A stretch of DNA of 64,000 bases from Sphingomonas sp. G-3-2-10 (GCF_012927115.1 NZ_JABBFY010000001.1:806001-870000); one strand, 5' to 3'. Positions 1 to 8,925 are shown, counted from the first letter of the stretch. The notes: generated by a model from the sequence alone, not told the origin. Program-made: numbers and translations.

Positions 1-1304
1 TAAGGCCCCATCGGCGCGATCATCGCATTGTAGATGCCACCGAGCCCCGCGATCGTTTCCCACGGCGCGTGGGGCGGATCGCCGATGCCGGGCGTGACGC
101 GATATTGCCACTTCGCGGCATCGGGCAGCGGCACCGAGGTGCCGTCATCGAACTTCAGCACCCGCTGTTCCGGTTTCCCGTACAACCCGCCCGGCCCGAA
201 CGTGTCGAGCGCGCTGATCACGATACGGTTAACCCCCGGCTTCAGCACGCCGGGCGCCAGACGATAGGAACGCATCTCGTCCCACATGTTCGTGGTGCCA
301 ACCGGCGTGCCGTTGACGAAGCTCATGTCCATGTCGTCGACAATGCCGAGATCGAGCGTCGCGCCTTTCTTTGCCTGCGCGGCGGTCAGGGTGATCTCGG
401 TCCGGTACCAGATGATGCCGTTATAGGCCTCGAGTTCGCGGACGCCCCAGCCTTCCCAGAAGTCGAACTTGGGCAGGGTGCGCCACTCGCCCGGCGCGTT
501 TGGCTGCCACGGCTCCTTGCCCGGCGCGTCGTTGCTGCGCTTGCGCCACCAGTCGCTCCACGTGCCGCCCCATTGCAGCGCGGCGGCGGGCCGGTCGCGG
601 CGATACAAGGCCAGCAGGTTGTTGGCGGCGCTGGCGGCGGGATCGTCGGCAAGCGAGGCCTGACTGCGCCATGCGTTGATCGCGGTGCCGCCCCAGGTCG
701 CATCGATCAGGCCGAACGGCACCTTCTGCTGGGCCTTCAGATCGCGCGCCATGAAATAGCAGGCAGCCGAGAAGTCGGCGATGCTCTTCGGCGTCACCGC
801 CTGCCACGCGACCGGATGCTTGAAGGTGGCGAGCGGCTCCGGCCCGGAATCGCGGGTGACGCTCAGCAACCGGATCTCTGGATCGTTGGCGTTGGCGATC
901 TCGCTCTGGCCGTTCAGACCCTGCGACACCGCGAATTCCATGTTCGACTGGCCCGAACAGAGCCAGACATCGCCGACCAGCACGTCACTGACCGTGGTCG
1001 TCGCGCCGCCCGCGGTGGCGGTCAGGGTATAGGGACCTCCCGCCGCCAGCGCGGGCAGCGTCGCGCGCCAGTTTCCGCCGGCATCGGTGGTACCGGTGGC
1101 GGACTTGCCTGCGATGGTGACGGTCACCGTCTCGCCGGGCTTCGCGGTGCCCCATACCGGCAGCACCGTGTCGCGCTGAAGCACGGCATGATCCTGGAAC
1201 ATCGGATGGAGCCGCGCCTGTGCCGAAGCGAAGGGCGACGCGGTCAGCGCCAGCGCCGCGAGCATCGTTCGTATCAGCGCTGTCTTCGCCCGGTTCGACG
1301 GCAT
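1..1304 (-). CDS. Sialate O-acetylesterase-like carbohydrate esterase, C-terminus cut by window edge
   Basis: Secreted SGNH-type esterase expected to remove acetyl groups from sialic acid or other acetylated sugars in the periplasm. The first residues form a signal peptide ending ASPFASAQA, followed by a beta-sandwich start (LHPMFQDHAVLQRD) and a DGGNWRATLP-like stretch. The catalytic serine block reads LCSGQSNMEF, the hallmark of the family. A later stretch (WGGTAINAW) also fits. The reading frame is open to base 1, so about 434 residues are visible and the catalytic His/Asp end lies outside. The gene starts after a gap holding a LacI-type palindrome, which suggests sugar-responsive control. 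The family call is firm; the exact glycan substrate is unknown. Confidence 0.85.
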   Translation of the reverse strand, partial: MPSNRAKTALIRTMLAALALTASPFASAQARLHPMFQDHAVLQRDTVLPVWGTAKPGETVTVTIAGKSATGTTDAGGNWRATLPALAAGGPYTLTATAGGATTTVSDVLVGDVWLCSGQSNMEFAVSQGLNGQSEIANANDPEIRLLSVTRDSGPEPLATFKHPVAWQAVTPKSIADFSAACYFMARDLKAQQKVPFGLIDATWGGTAINAWRSQASLADDPAASAANNLLALYRRDRPAAALQWGGTWSDWWRKRSNDAPGKEPWQPNAPGEWRTLPKFDFWEGWGVRELEAYNGIIWYRTEITLTAAQAKKGATLDLGIVDDMDMSFVNGTPVGTTNMWDEMRSYRLAPGVLKPGVNRIVISALDTFGPGGLYGKPEQRVLKFDDGTSVPLPDAAKWQYRVTPGIGDPPHAPWETIAGLGGIYNAMIAPMGP

Positions 1305-1362
1305 GTCTCTCTCCCTGTTTCGAGGAAGTTTGCCGCGCCGCACGCGCAAGGCAAGCGAAGAA

Positions 1363-1376
1363 TGATAGCGCTAACG
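1363..1376. promoter_or_regulatory. LacI-type operator candidate upstream of the esterase
   Basis: The sequence TGATAGCGCTAACG contains the perfect 8-bp palindrome TAGCGCTA with partly matching flanks. It lies about 60 bases upstream of the esterase start at 1304. A central GC step flanked by A/T-rich arms is typical of LacI-family operators controlling sugar genes in alphaproteobacteria. The regulator is not encoded in this window, so the assignment is inference. Confidence 0.4.
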
Positions 1377-1424
1377 GAATCTCTCGAAAGGCTTGCAATC
1401 CCGTCGCGCTCCGTCATCGCCGAT

Positions 1425-1868
1425 CTAGAGCAGATCCTTCGGCCCGAACGCCGCCGGCAGCAGTTCCGACAGCTTGTACGTCGTGATCGCATCGCCTTCG
1501 GCCGCGCCGCAATGGATGGGCAGGTCGCGGTCGCCGAGCTGGGCGGCTTCGTTGATGATCTGGCGGCAGCGGCCGCAGGGGCTGACCGGGGTGGTGCCCT
1601 GCGGGCCATCCGGGCCGATCAGGCCGCCGATCACGCCGATCTCCGCCACATCGCGCAGTCGGCCTTGGGCGCTGATCGTGGCCAGCGCGACCGTTTCTGC
1701 GCACAGCGACAGGCCGTAGCTGGCATTCTCGAAATTGGCGCCGGTGACGATCGTGCCGTCGGTCAGCAGCACCGCGGCACCCACGCCGAAGCCCGAATAG
1801 GGCGCATAGGCGTTGCGCGCGGCCTTGCGCGCTTCGGCGATAAGATGCTGCGGTTTCACGTCGTTCAT
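1425..1868 (-). CDS. cdd: Cytidine deaminase
   Basis: Hydrolytic deaminase converting cytidine and deoxycytidine to uridine forms in pyrimidine salvage, cytoplasmic. The 147-residue length is that of the small homotetrameric class. The zinc site is visible as C56-A-E58 followed by P97-C98-x-x-C101, with E58 as the proton shuttle. The C-A-E form (three cysteine ligands) matches the tetrameric type rather than the E. coli H-A-E dimeric type. The start ATG overlaps the stop of the upstream GH25 gene by four bases (ATGA), so the two are translationally coupled. Confidence 0.95.
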   Translation of the reverse strand: MNDVKPQHLIAEARKAARNAYAPYSGFGVGAAVLLTDGTIVTGANFENASYGLSLCAETVALATISAQGRLRDVAEIGVIGGLIGPDGPQGTTPVSPCGRCRQIINEAAQLGDRDLPIHCGAAEGDAITTYKLSELLPAAFGPKDLL

Positions 1869-2560
1869 TTGACCATCACGTCCCAGTTTACCCCGCCCGA
1901 AACCCCTTCGATGCGGCGGAAACCCGATGCCTGCCACATCGTCCACGGCTTGTCGAAATAGGAACCCGGGAAGAAGGCCTGCACGCTCCACAGCTTTCGC
2001 TGGATGCCCTCGCTGACGCGGTACTTGCTCTCGAACGCGCTGGAGACCTTGAGGATAGCGGGCTTGCCGGTATGCGCCTCGACGCCCGCAAGGAAGCGGT
2101 TGATCTCGCCGATTACGACATGGCGTTCGGGGCGGGCGGGGCAATCGCTTTCGAAATCGAGCAGCAAGGCGACGGGCAACTGGTCGTCGGAACGCGGGAC
2201 GGTGGAAACCAGGTTGCCCGCCTGGTCGGCGGCAAGCTGGCACAGCGAGAAGACGTGGATCGCGCCGCGCGGGATGCCGGCTTCGTACAGGCCGCGCCAA
2301 TATTCGGGGAAGCGCGCGTCGCGATCGGTGGCGCCCATCGTCGCGCGGGCATAGGCGAAGGCGATCCCGTAGGTCTTCTTGACGCCCCACCAGTTGATTT
2401 CGCCATTGCCTTCGCTGACGTCGAGCCCCTGGCGCGGAAAGGCCTGGCGATCGGGCACCCAGTTGATCGCCAGCAGCAACCCGGTGAGCGCGATGAGCGC
2501 CAGCGCCAGTGCGATCCCGGCGAACACGCGCGTTCGACGCCACAGGACGCGCAGGGCCAT
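1865..2560 (-). CDS. GH25-type lysozyme-like protein with N-terminal membrane anchor
   Basis: Predicted muramidase of glycoside hydrolase family 25, acting on peptidoglycan or on a related glycan outside the cytoplasm. Residues about 12-35 form one hydrophobic segment (signal anchor). The GH25 barrel begins at QGLDVSEGNGEINW, with the family's early Asp, and LLLDFESDC carries the expected Asp and Glu pair on the central strand. WTMWQAS near the C-terminus is also typical. The 231-residue length fits a single catalytic domain. The gene lies between the UPF0262 gene (3-base gap) and cdd (4-base overlap), so it is probably co-transcribed. Biological substrate is unproven. Confidence 0.8.
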   Translation of the reverse strand: MALRVLWRRTRVFAGIALALALIALTGLLLAINWVPDRQAFPRQGLDVSEGNGEINWWGVKKTYGIAFAYARATMGATDRDARFPEYWRGLYEAGIPRGAIHVFSLCQLAADQAGNLVSTVPRSDDQLPVALLLDFESDCPARPERHVVIGEINRFLAGVEAHTGKPAILKVSSAFESKYRVSEGIQRKLWSVQAFFPGSYFDKPWTMWQASGFRRIEGVSGGVNWDVMVK

Positions 2561-2563
2561 CGC

Positions 2564-3043
2564 TCAGCCCTTGATGTGCAGCACGCAGATCAGCGTGAAG
2601 AGGCGCCGGGCCGTGTCGAAATCCACGTCGATCTTGCCTTCCAGCCGCTCCTTCAACAGATCGGCCGCTTCGTTGTGGATGCCGCGCCGCGCCATGTCGA
2701 TCGTTTCGATCTGCGCGGGCGAGGCGTTGCGAATCGCCTGATAGTAACTGTCGCAAATCGCGAAGTAATCCCGGATCGGGCGGCGGAATCGGGCCAGGCC
2801 GAGGACAAGCGTTTCGAGATGGGACCCGTCGGCGCGCATCATGTGCAGCGCAAGCCGGCCTTCCTCGACGCTGAGGTGCAGCTTGTAGGGGCCGGCATAG
2901 TCCGCGTTGCGCAACACCGGAGCGAAGCGATTGTCCTCGATCAGGTCGAAGATCGCGATGCGCCGCTCCTGCTCGATATCGGCCGAGCGCCACAATATGG
3001 TGCGCTCGTCCAGCGTGACATCGATGATGCGCGGGTCCGACAT
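2564..3043 (-). CDS. UPF0262 family protein
   Basis: Conserved alphaproteobacterial protein of unknown function, here 159 residues. It starts with MSDPRIIDVTLDE and contains the family's recognisable blocks RIAIFDLIEDN, GPYKLHLSVEE and IRDYFAICDSYY. No signal peptide or membrane segment is present, so it is probably cytoplasmic. I chose the start at 3043 because the family begins at MSDP; an in-frame ATG 33 bases upstream adds a non-conserved extension. It heads the short minus-strand run with the GH25 gene and cdd and is divergent from dnaB. Confidence 0.85.
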   Translation of the reverse strand: MSDPRIIDVTLDERTILWRSADIEQERRIAIFDLIEDNRFAPVLRNADYAGPYKLHLSVEEGRLALHMMRADGSHLETLVLGLARFRRPIRDYFAICDSYYQAIRNASPAQIETIDMARRGIHNEAADLLKERLEGKIDVDFDTARRLFTLICVLHIKG

Positions 3044-3127
3044 TGGGTGCGTCCTATCGCAATCCCCATGATCCACAAGCGTTCAGCCATTGTCGGACGC
3101 CGCGGAGTGGGCGACTAGGGACGGATC

Positions 3128-4618
3128 ATGGCCGAGCCGATTCCCTTTCCCGCCCCCGGCACGCCCGAGGGGATGCAGCTTCCGCAGAATATCGAAGCGG
3201 AGGCCGCGCTGCTCGGTGCGATGATGATCGACAATCGCGTCGCCGAGGACGTGCTGCAGAAGATTCGGCCCGAGCATTTCTTCGAGCCGCTGCACGGGCG
3301 CATCTATGAGCAGATCGCGTTCCTCGTCGGCGACAACCGGCTGGCGACTCCGGTGACGTTGCGCCCGATGTTCGCCGCCGATCCGGCGATGAAGGAACTG
3401 GGCGGTCCGGCCTATCTGGCGCAGCTGACCGGCAATCCGGCCAGCCTGATCGGCGCGCGGGCTTTCGCGGACCAGATCTACGATCTCGCCATGCTGCGCG
3501 CGCTGGTGACGGTGGGTCGCGACATGGTGGATGGCGCGCTGGATACCAGCCAGGACGTCAATCCGTCGAAGCAGATCGAGATCGCCGAACTCAAGCTCTA
3601 CGAAGTCGCGGAAAAGGGCGATACCGAGGGCGGGGCCAAGAGCTTCACCCGCGCCGCGGCGCTGGCGGTGAAGCAGGCCGAGCGGGCGATGAATTCGGGC
3701 GGCAGCGTGTCGGGCATCACTTCGGGCCTGACCGATCTGAACGCGATGACCGGCGGCATGAACCGTTCGGACCTTATCATCCTCGCCGGCCGTCCCGGCA
3801 TGGGCAAGACCTCGCTCGCCACCAATATCGCGTTCAACGCCGCGCGGCGCTGGATCGACGACAAGGAAGCGGGAATCGACGAGGAAAAGTCGATCGGCGC
3901 GCCGGTCGCCTTCTTCAGCCTCGAAATGTCGGCCGATCAGCTGGCGATGCGTATCCTGTCCGAACAATCGGAGATCGTGTCGGAAAAGCTGCGCACCGGC
4001 GACCTCAGCCCGGCGAACTTCCAGAAGTTCGCGCGCGCCGCCGCCGATCTGGAGCAGTTGCCGCTGTTCATCGACGACACGCCCGGCCTGACCATCGCCG
4101 CGCTGCGCACCCGCGCGCGCCGTCTGAAGCGCCAGCACAAGATCGGCATGGTCGTGGTCGACTATCTCCAGCTGCTCACCGGATCGAGCCGCAGCCAGGG
4201 CGATGGCCGCGTGCAGGAAATTTCGGAAATCAGCCGTGGTCTCAAGACTCTGGCCAAGGAACTGCACGTCCCGGTGATCGCGCTGTCCCAGCTCAGCCGT
4301 GGCGTCGAAAGCCGCGAGGACAAGCGTCCGCAGCTCTCCGACCTTCGCGAATCCGGCTCGATCGAGCAGGACGCCGACATCGTGCTGTTCGTCTATCGCG
4401 ACGAATATTATCACGATTTCAAGGCCCCCAAGGCGATCGACGCCAATTCCTCGGCCGACGAGATCGCCAAATATCAGGCGTGGCAGGAGCATCAGCTTCA
4501 GGTGGCGAACAAGGCGACGGTGATCATCGCCAAGCAGCGTCACGGCGCGACTGGCTTTGTCGACCTTAGGTTCGATCGTCAGTTCACCAAGTTCAGCGAC
4601 CTCGTGCCGGAATACTGA
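3128..4618 (+). CDS. dnaB: Replicative DNA helicase
   Basis: Hexameric 5'-3' helicase that unwinds DNA at the replication fork and recruits primase. The N-terminal domain starts at PQNIEAEAALLGAMM, followed by the linker and the RecA-like ATPase domain. Walker A is GRPGMGKTS at about residues 221-229; the Walker B strand is VVVDYLQLL, followed by LSQLSRGVE and the DLRESGSIEQDAD block. Length 496 is normal for DnaB without inteins. The last 40 bases overlap the convergent GMC oxidoreductase gene, so no terminator separates the two. It stands alone, divergent from the UPF0262 gene. Confidence 0.98.
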   Translation: MAEPIPFPAPGTPEGMQLPQNIEAEAALLGAMMIDNRVAEDVLQKIRPEHFFEPLHGRIYEQIAFLVGDNRLATPVTLRPMFAADPAMKELGGPAYLAQLTGNPASLIGARAFADQIYDLAMLRALVTVGRDMVDGALDTSQDVNPSKQIEIAELKLYEVAEKGDTEGGAKSFTRAAALAVKQAERAMNSGGSVSGITSGLTDLNAMTGGMNRSDLIILAGRPGMGKTSLATNIAFNAARRWIDDKEAGIDEEKSIGAPVAFFSLEMSADQLAMRILSEQSEIVSEKLRTGDLSPANFQKFARAAADLEQLPLFIDDTPGLTIAALRTRARRLKRQHKIGMVVVDYLQLLTGSSRSQGDGRVQEISEISRGLKTLAKELHVPVIALSQLSRGVESREDKRPQLSDLRESGSIEQDADIVLFVYRDEYYHDFKAPKAIDANSSADEIAKYQAWQEHQLQVANKATVIIAKQRHGATGFVDLRFDRQFTKFSDLVPEY

Positions 4619-6210
4619 GCGGCTTTCAGGACCATATCGGCGCCCTTTTCGGCGATCATCATCGTCGGGGCGTTCGTATTGCCCGAGGGGATCGTCGGCA
4701 TCACCGACGCATCGATCACGCGAAGACCGTCCACGCCGTGGACGCGGAGTTCGGCGTCGACGACGCTGCCCATCGCGGCGGTGCCGACCGGATGGAAGAT
4801 CGTCGTGGAGATGGCGCCGATCGCTTCGGCGAGCTCGGCGTCGGTCCGGACGCCGGGGCCGGGGCGGAATTCCTCGGGATTATACTTGGCGAGCGCTGGC
4901 CGGGCGACGATCCGGCGAGTGAGCTTCACCGCCTCGACCGCGACGCGGACATCCTCTTCGTTCGACAAATAATTGGGACGGATGCGCGGCGCGTGGTCCG
5001 GATCGGCGCTGTCGATCCGCACACTGCCCCGGCTGAGCGGGCGCAAATTGCACACGCTGGCGGTGAAAGCCGGGAAAGGGTCGAGCGCGCCGCCGAACGC
5101 GGCGAGGCTCAGCGGCTGGACGTGATATTCCAGATTGGGCGTGGCGAAGCGCGGATCGGAGCGCGCGAACAGGCCGAGCTGGCTGGGCGCCATCGACATC
5201 GGGCCGGATCGCGCGAACAGATACTCAAGGCCGATCCTTGCCTTGCCCAGCCATGACCCTGCGCGCGCGTTGAGCGTGGGCACGCCCGCGACGCGATAGG
5301 CGCAGCGGATCTGGAGATGGTCCTGCAGATTCTCGCCGACGCCGGGAAGATGATGGATCGATACGATGCCGAGTTCGCCAAGCCGCGCGGCATCGCCGAT
5401 CCCCGAACGCTGGAGGATCGCGGGCGAGCCGATCGCGCCGCTGGCGAGGATCGTCTCGCCGAGTGCCCGCGCGGTCATCAGCCGGCCGTGGAGGCGGAAG
5501 GCGACGCCGGTGACGCGCTGCCCGTCGAACGTCAGATGCTCGACCGTCGCGCCGGTCTGCACGCGCAGGTTCTTTCGTTCCATCGCCGGGCGAAGGAATG
5601 CGTCGGCCGCGCTCCAGCGCAGGCCCTTGCGCTGGGTGACCTCGAAAAAGCCCGATCCGAAATTGTCGCCGGTGTTGAAGTCCGCGACCTTGGGGATGCC
5701 GGCTTCTTCCGCCGCGTCGCGGAACGCCTCGAGCAACTCCCAGCGCAGCCGCTGGCGTTCGATGCGCAGTTCCCCGTCCGCGCCGTGCATCTCGCTGGCT
5801 CCGCCGAAATGATCTTCGGACTTGCGGAACCAGGGCAGGACATCGTCCCAGCCCCAGCCGGCATTCCCCGCCTGCCGCCAGCTGTCATAATCGGCGGACT
5901 GGCCGCGGATATAGATCATCCCGTTGATCGACGAGGAGCCGCCAAGGCCCCGGCCGCGAGGGTAGGGCAAGGCGCGCTGGTTGAGGCCGGGTTCGGCCTC
6001 GGTGGTCATGCACCAGTCGGTGCGCGGATTGCCCATGCAATAGAGATAGCCGACCGGAACCTTGATCCAGACATAGTCGTCGCGGTCGCCGGCTTCGATC
6101 AGGAGCACGCGGTTGCGCGGATCGGCGCTCAGCCGGTTGGCGAGCACGCACCCCGCGCTGCCGCCGCCGACGACGATATAGTCATAGTCGCCGAAATCGG
6201 TGCGCATCAT
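4579..6210 (-). CDS. GMC family FAD-dependent oxidoreductase (choline dehydrogenase-like)
   Basis: Flavoprotein of the glucose-methanol-choline family that oxidises an alcohol using bound FAD. The dinucleotide fold is clear at the N-terminus ([17 protein letters not shown], then VLLIEAGD), the GMC signature [17 protein letters not shown] follows, and the C-terminal catalytic His is in [11 protein letters not shown] with the partner [12 protein letters not shown]. Length 543 is typical. No signal peptide is seen, so it is likely cytoplasmic or membrane-associated. BetA-like in sequence, but no betaine genes adjoin it, so the substrate may be any aliphatic or polycyclic alcohol. Its 3' end runs 40 bases into dnaB on the other strand. 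Confidence 0.9.
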   Translation of the reverse strand: MMRTDFGDYDYIVVGGGSAGCVLANRLSADPRNRVLLIEAGDRDDYVWIKVPVGYLYCMGNPRTDWCMTTEAEPGLNQRALPYPRGRGLGGSSSINGMIYIRGQSADYDSWRQAGNAGWGWDDVLPWFRKSEDHFGGASEMHGADGELRIERQRLRWELLEAFRDAAEEAGIPKVADFNTGDNFGSGFFEVTQRKGLRWSAADAFLRPAMERKNLRVQTGATVEHLTFDGQRVTGVAFRLHGRLMTARALGETILASGAIGSPAILQRSGIGDAARLGELGIVSIHHLPGVGENLQDHLQIRCAYRVAGVPTLNARAGSWLGKARIGLEYLFARSGPMSMAPSQLGLFARSDPRFATPNLEYHVQPLSLAAFGGALDPFPAFTASVCNLRPLSRGSVRIDSADPDHAPRIRPNYLSNEEDVRVAVEAVKLTRRIVARPALAKYNPEEFRPGPGVRTDAELAEAIGAISTTIFHPVGTAAMGSVVDAELRVHGVDGLRVIDASVMPTIPSGNTNAPTMMIAEKGADMVLKAAQYSGTRSLNLVN

Positions 6211-6243
6211 CGGCCGGGAAAACAGTCGGTTCGCGGGCGGGCC

Positions 6244-6594
6244 TCAGTTGGCGACGGCCTGGTGCGCTCCGCCTTCCAGTGCATTTTCCATGTCGCGGGT
6301 GGTTCCGACACGCACGCCGATGCGCGGATCGCAGCTGCTGGGAAATACGGCGTCGAGGCGCTTGCGCAGCACCGTCTCGAATTCGGCCTGGCCATGCTTG
6401 CGCGGGCGGGAAACGGCGATGTCGTGCTGGATGGCGCTCTTGATCCGGTCGACCGCGTCGTCGTCGAGCACGCCGACAGCGACCAGTTCCGCGCAAAGCT
6501 GCAACAGCCCGACCGAAGTCGCCTGCGCGCGCAGGCCGATATAGTCGAGGCATTCATGCAGGCGGATTGCCTGCTCCTTTGCGTTCCGGTCCAT
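6244..6594 (-). CDS. Hypothetical protein, 116 aa
   Basis: I do not recognise this family. The 116-residue product is soluble, helix-rich and begins MDRNAKEQAIRLHECLDYIG; it has no signal peptide or membrane segment. It contains several alternating hydrophobic/charged heptads between residues 10 and 60 and a basic stretch near SRPRKHG. It lies 33 bases downstream-to-upstream of the GMC oxidoreductase on the same strand and could be the first gene of that unit. Coding status rests on normal GC-third-position composition and its position, not on homology. Confidence 0.6.
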   Translation of the reverse strand: MDRNAKEQAIRLHECLDYIGLRAQATSVGLLQLCAELVAVGVLDDDAVDRIKSAIQHDIAVSRPRKHGQAEFETVLRKRLDAVFPSSCDPRIGVRVGTTRDMENALEGGAHQAVAN

Positions 6595-6753
6595 ACATCA
6601 CCCTCCACAAGCGCTCCGGCTGACGGGAATGGCGGGCCCGGTTGGTCCGGACTCCTGCCGCTATTGCCGGCGCAGGTGAGAGGCTAGGATGGAATCCGCG
6701 CGCGTCAACGGCCTTGTGTATGCTGATGCAAGTAACGTGTGTGCGATACCGGT

Positions 6754-6787
6754 GGAGGAGCCGGGCCGCGCAGGGCCCGGCTCCTCC
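6754..6787 (-). terminator. Strong hairpin downstream of the proline-rich protein gene
   Basis: A perfect 14-bp inverted repeat (GGAGGAGCCGGGCC at 6754-6767 with its complement at 6774-6787) encloses a six-base loop. It begins 8 bases past the 3' end of the minus-strand gene at 6796. There is no long U run, so it may work as a Rho-assisted terminator or an RNA 3' stabiliser. Confidence 0.7.
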
Positions 6788-6795
6788 GTCACGGG

Positions 6796-7014
6796 TCAGG
6801 GTCCGGGAGGCGAGGGGGGCGGCGGCGGAGGCGGCGGCGGGGGCGGCGAAGTCGGCGGCGTCGGCGTGTTGAACGGATCCCAACCGCCGATCGGCACATC
6901 GCCGATCACGTCGCATTCGGCCGGAATCTCGTCCCATACCTGATTGTAGCAATATTCCGGACCGGCGGTCTGGAGGCTGGTCGACATCAGCAAAGTCGCG
7001 AAGACGCTGAACAT
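6796..7014 (-). CDS. Small secreted protein with polyproline tail
   Basis: A 72-residue protein of unknown function. The start MFSVFATLLMSTSLQTAG looks like a short signal peptide, followed by PEYCYNQVWDEIPAECDVIGD with two cysteines that could form a disulfide. The C-terminus is a run of prolines (TPPTSP then about eleven P). I placed the start at 7014 because GGGAGAG lies four bases before that ATG; a longer form from 7053 would have no such site. The proline tract is encoded by CCG/CCC repeats, leaving the plus strand strongly G-rich. It ends just before a perfect 14-bp hairpin. Confidence 0.6.
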   Translation of the reverse strand: MFSVFATLLMSTSLQTAGPEYCYNQVWDEIPAECDVIGDVPIGGWDPFNTPTPPTSPPPPPPPPPPPSPPGP

Positions 7015-7130
7015 TGCACTCTCCCATAGTTTTGCGCCATCGAATTGACGCAAGAACAGGCTATGGGATCGCTAACATCGCGACAATGCGGAGATTGGGC
7101 CGATCTGGTCTTAGTCTGATCTTGCGAAGG

Positions 7131-7688
7131 TCAGAAGATTCCCGGTGGTTCGATGCTCGACGAAAATGGGCTGAATCCGGCCGCCGAGGCAGCGGTGATC
7201 GCGCAATGCACCCGCAGGAAGGTGCGGTCGCCCTTCCGGTTCAGCGCAGCGTCGATCAACTCGATATTGCCGCGCACCGCGCGCAGGGTCGAGCGCGGCC
7301 GCAAGCCGCATAGCCGTTCGATCCGCACGGCATAGGATGCGACACTTTCCCTGTCCGCATCGAACACCGGCAAGGGGCGCGAACGTTGCAGCTCGTCGAG
7401 CGCGCGCGTCGCGGCGAGCGCGCTGTAGCGGCGGCTGATCGCATCATTTTCGATGGTGAAGCCGATGGCTCCGGTCGCCGCGATTTCCATCCCGAAGCAA
7501 TTGAGCTCGATGTCGCCGAGCGGCGCATCGCCCTTGAGGACGATGGTCGGCTGCTTTTCGCCTTCCCAATGTTCGATGGCGATCCGCTCGGCGGAAATGC
7601 CGCACCTGATGACGATCGCGTCGCGCAGCGCGGCCGCGGCGTCATCGTCCGGCGATGTTGTGACGATCAACGCGGCCAGCACCAGCAT
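7131..7688 (-). CDS. Hypothetical secreted protein
   Basis: A 185-residue product that I cannot assign to a family. The N-terminus MLVLAALIVTTSPDDDAAA is short and hydrophobic, compatible with a signal peptide or a truncated one. Three cysteines (RCGISAER, LNCFGME, ERLCGLRP) and a fourth in RVHCAI suggest a periplasmic disulfide-bonded fold. It follows cysH on the same strand after 42 bases but nothing in it points to sulfur metabolism. Codon use is like its neighbours. Confidence 0.6.
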   Translation of the reverse strand: MLVLAALIVTTSPDDDAAAALRDAIVIRCGISAERIAIEHWEGEKQPTIVLKGDAPLGDIELNCFGMEIAATGAIGFTIENDAISRRYSALAATRALDELQRSRPLPVFDADRESVASYAVRIERLCGLRPRSTLRAVRGNIELIDAALNRKGDRTFLRVHCAITAASAAGFSPFSSSIEPPGIF

Positions 7689-7730
7689 GGCCGTGTAATA
7701 TCATATCATCGACGCCGGTCAAACCCGGCG

Positions 7731-8507
7731 TCAGAATACCGGCAGGTTGGGATCGTTGTCGTCGACCGGCGTATGGATGCCGCACTCGGTCTTTTCCCAG
7801 CCGCGCCAGCGGCCCGCGCGGGGATCCTCGCCCGGCTTCACCACGCTGGTGCACGGCGCGCAGCCGATCGAGAGATAGCCCTGCGCCTCCAGCGGGTGGC
7901 GGGGCAGGTTGTGGGTCTCGAAATAGGCTTCCAGATCGGCCTTGGTCCAGCTGGCGAAGGGGTTCACCTTCAGCCGGTCTCCGTCGATCTCGAAGCGGGG
8001 CAGATTGCCGCGCGTGCTCGCCTGGAACGCCTTGCGTCCGGTGATCGTCGCGTCGAAATCGACCAGCGCCTTTTCCAGCGGAGCGACCTTGCGGATCTCG
8101 CAGCAGCCGTCGGGATCGTAGGACCAGCGCAGTCCGGTCTCGTCGCGCCTGGCCAGCGTCTCCGCGTCCGGCGTCAATATGCGCAGGTTGAGGCCGAGCA
8201 GCTCGGCGACCTGATCGCGATAGGCGAGCGTTTCGGGGAAATGCTTGCCCGTATCGATGAACAGCACGGGGATGTTGGGATCGACGCTGGCGACGAGATG
8301 GAGCAGCGCCACGCTCTCGGCGCCGAAGGAAGACACGATGCCGACTTCGCCGAGCATGTGATTGCCGAGCACGGCGCGGAGCATCTCCAGCGTATCGGCG
8401 CCGCGGAACATGTTATTGAGGCGCACGGCATCGGCCTCGGTGAAACGGGGCGTCAGGTCGATGCGATCAGGGGTCCTGCCGATCTTCCCAATGTCCGCGT
8501 CAGCCAT
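7731..8507 (-). CDS. cysH: Phosphoadenylyl/adenylyl-sulfate reductase
   Basis: Reduces activated sulfate (APS or PAPS) to sulfite with thioredoxin. The nucleotide-binding start VSSFGAESVALLH and the substrate block FIDTGKHFPETLAYRD are clear. Two cysteine pairs, C135-C136 (in GCCEIRK) and C216/C219 (GCAPC), mark a [4Fe-4S] centre, and the catalytic cysteine is C242 in the ECGIH tail. Enzymes with the iron-sulfur cysteines prefer APS, so this is probably an APS-type assimilatory enzyme. The start at 8507 overlaps the DUF934 gene by eight bases. Last gene of the cobA-DUF2849-cysI-DUF934-cysH unit. Confidence 0.95.
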   Translation of the reverse strand: MADADIGKIGRTPDRIDLTPRFTEADAVRLNNMFRGADTLEMLRAVLGNHMLGEVGIVSSFGAESVALLHLVASVDPNIPVLFIDTGKHFPETLAYRDQVAELLGLNLRILTPDAETLARRDETGLRWSYDPDGCCEIRKVAPLEKALVDFDATITGRKAFQASTRGNLPRFEIDGDRLKVNPFASWTKADLEAYFETHNLPRHPLEAQGYLSIGCAPCTSVVKPGEDPRAGRWRGWEKTECGIHTPVDDNDPNLPVF

Positions 8508-8925
8508 GCCGGAGTTTCCATACCGGCACATAGGCGTCGGCGGCCTTCTGATACGCGAACTCGTACCGCTCGAGCGACGCGGTGAGCGTCGCCTGGTCGA
8601 TCTCGGCTTCGGGGGCGAAGCTGTCGAAGCCGCAGCGGCGCATCAGCGGGATCTGGTCGACCAGCACATCGCCCTGCGCGCGAAGCTCGCCGGTGTAACC
8701 GGCTTCGCGGAGGATGCGTCCGGTCGAATAGCCGCGCCCGTCGCGAAACTTGGGGAAGCTGACTTCGACCAGCGCGATGCGATCGAGCTGATCGAGCAGC
8801 GGCGTTACGTCGTCGCCGGCCTCGATGCGGACGGCGGTGGCGTTGGACTGGCCGAGGAAGCTGTCGAGCGTGACGGCGGGCTCGTCATGGGCCTCGTCAT
8901 CGCGATAGCGCAACAGATCACCCAT
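8500..8925 (-). CDS. DUF934 family protein of sulfite-reduction operons
   Basis: A 141-residue protein of the DUF934 family, consistently found beside the sulfite reductase and CysH genes in alpha- and betaproteobacteria. Recognisable blocks are VEVSFPKFRDGRGYSTGRILRE-type (FPKFRDGRGYS visible) and GDVLVDQIPLMRRCGFDSF. There are no membrane segments. It has been suggested to support sulfite reduction; its biochemistry is not settled. The start at 8925 overlaps the end of cysI by eight bases and its own end overlaps cysH by eight, so the three are translationally coupled. Confidence 0.9.
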   Translation of the reverse strand: MGDLLRYRDDEAHDEPAVTLDSFLGQSNATAVRIEAGDDVTPLLDQLDRIALVEVSFPKFRDGRGYSTGRILREAGYTGELRAQGDVLVDQIPLMRRCGFDSFAPEAEIDQATLTASLERYEFAYQKAADAYVPVWKLRHG

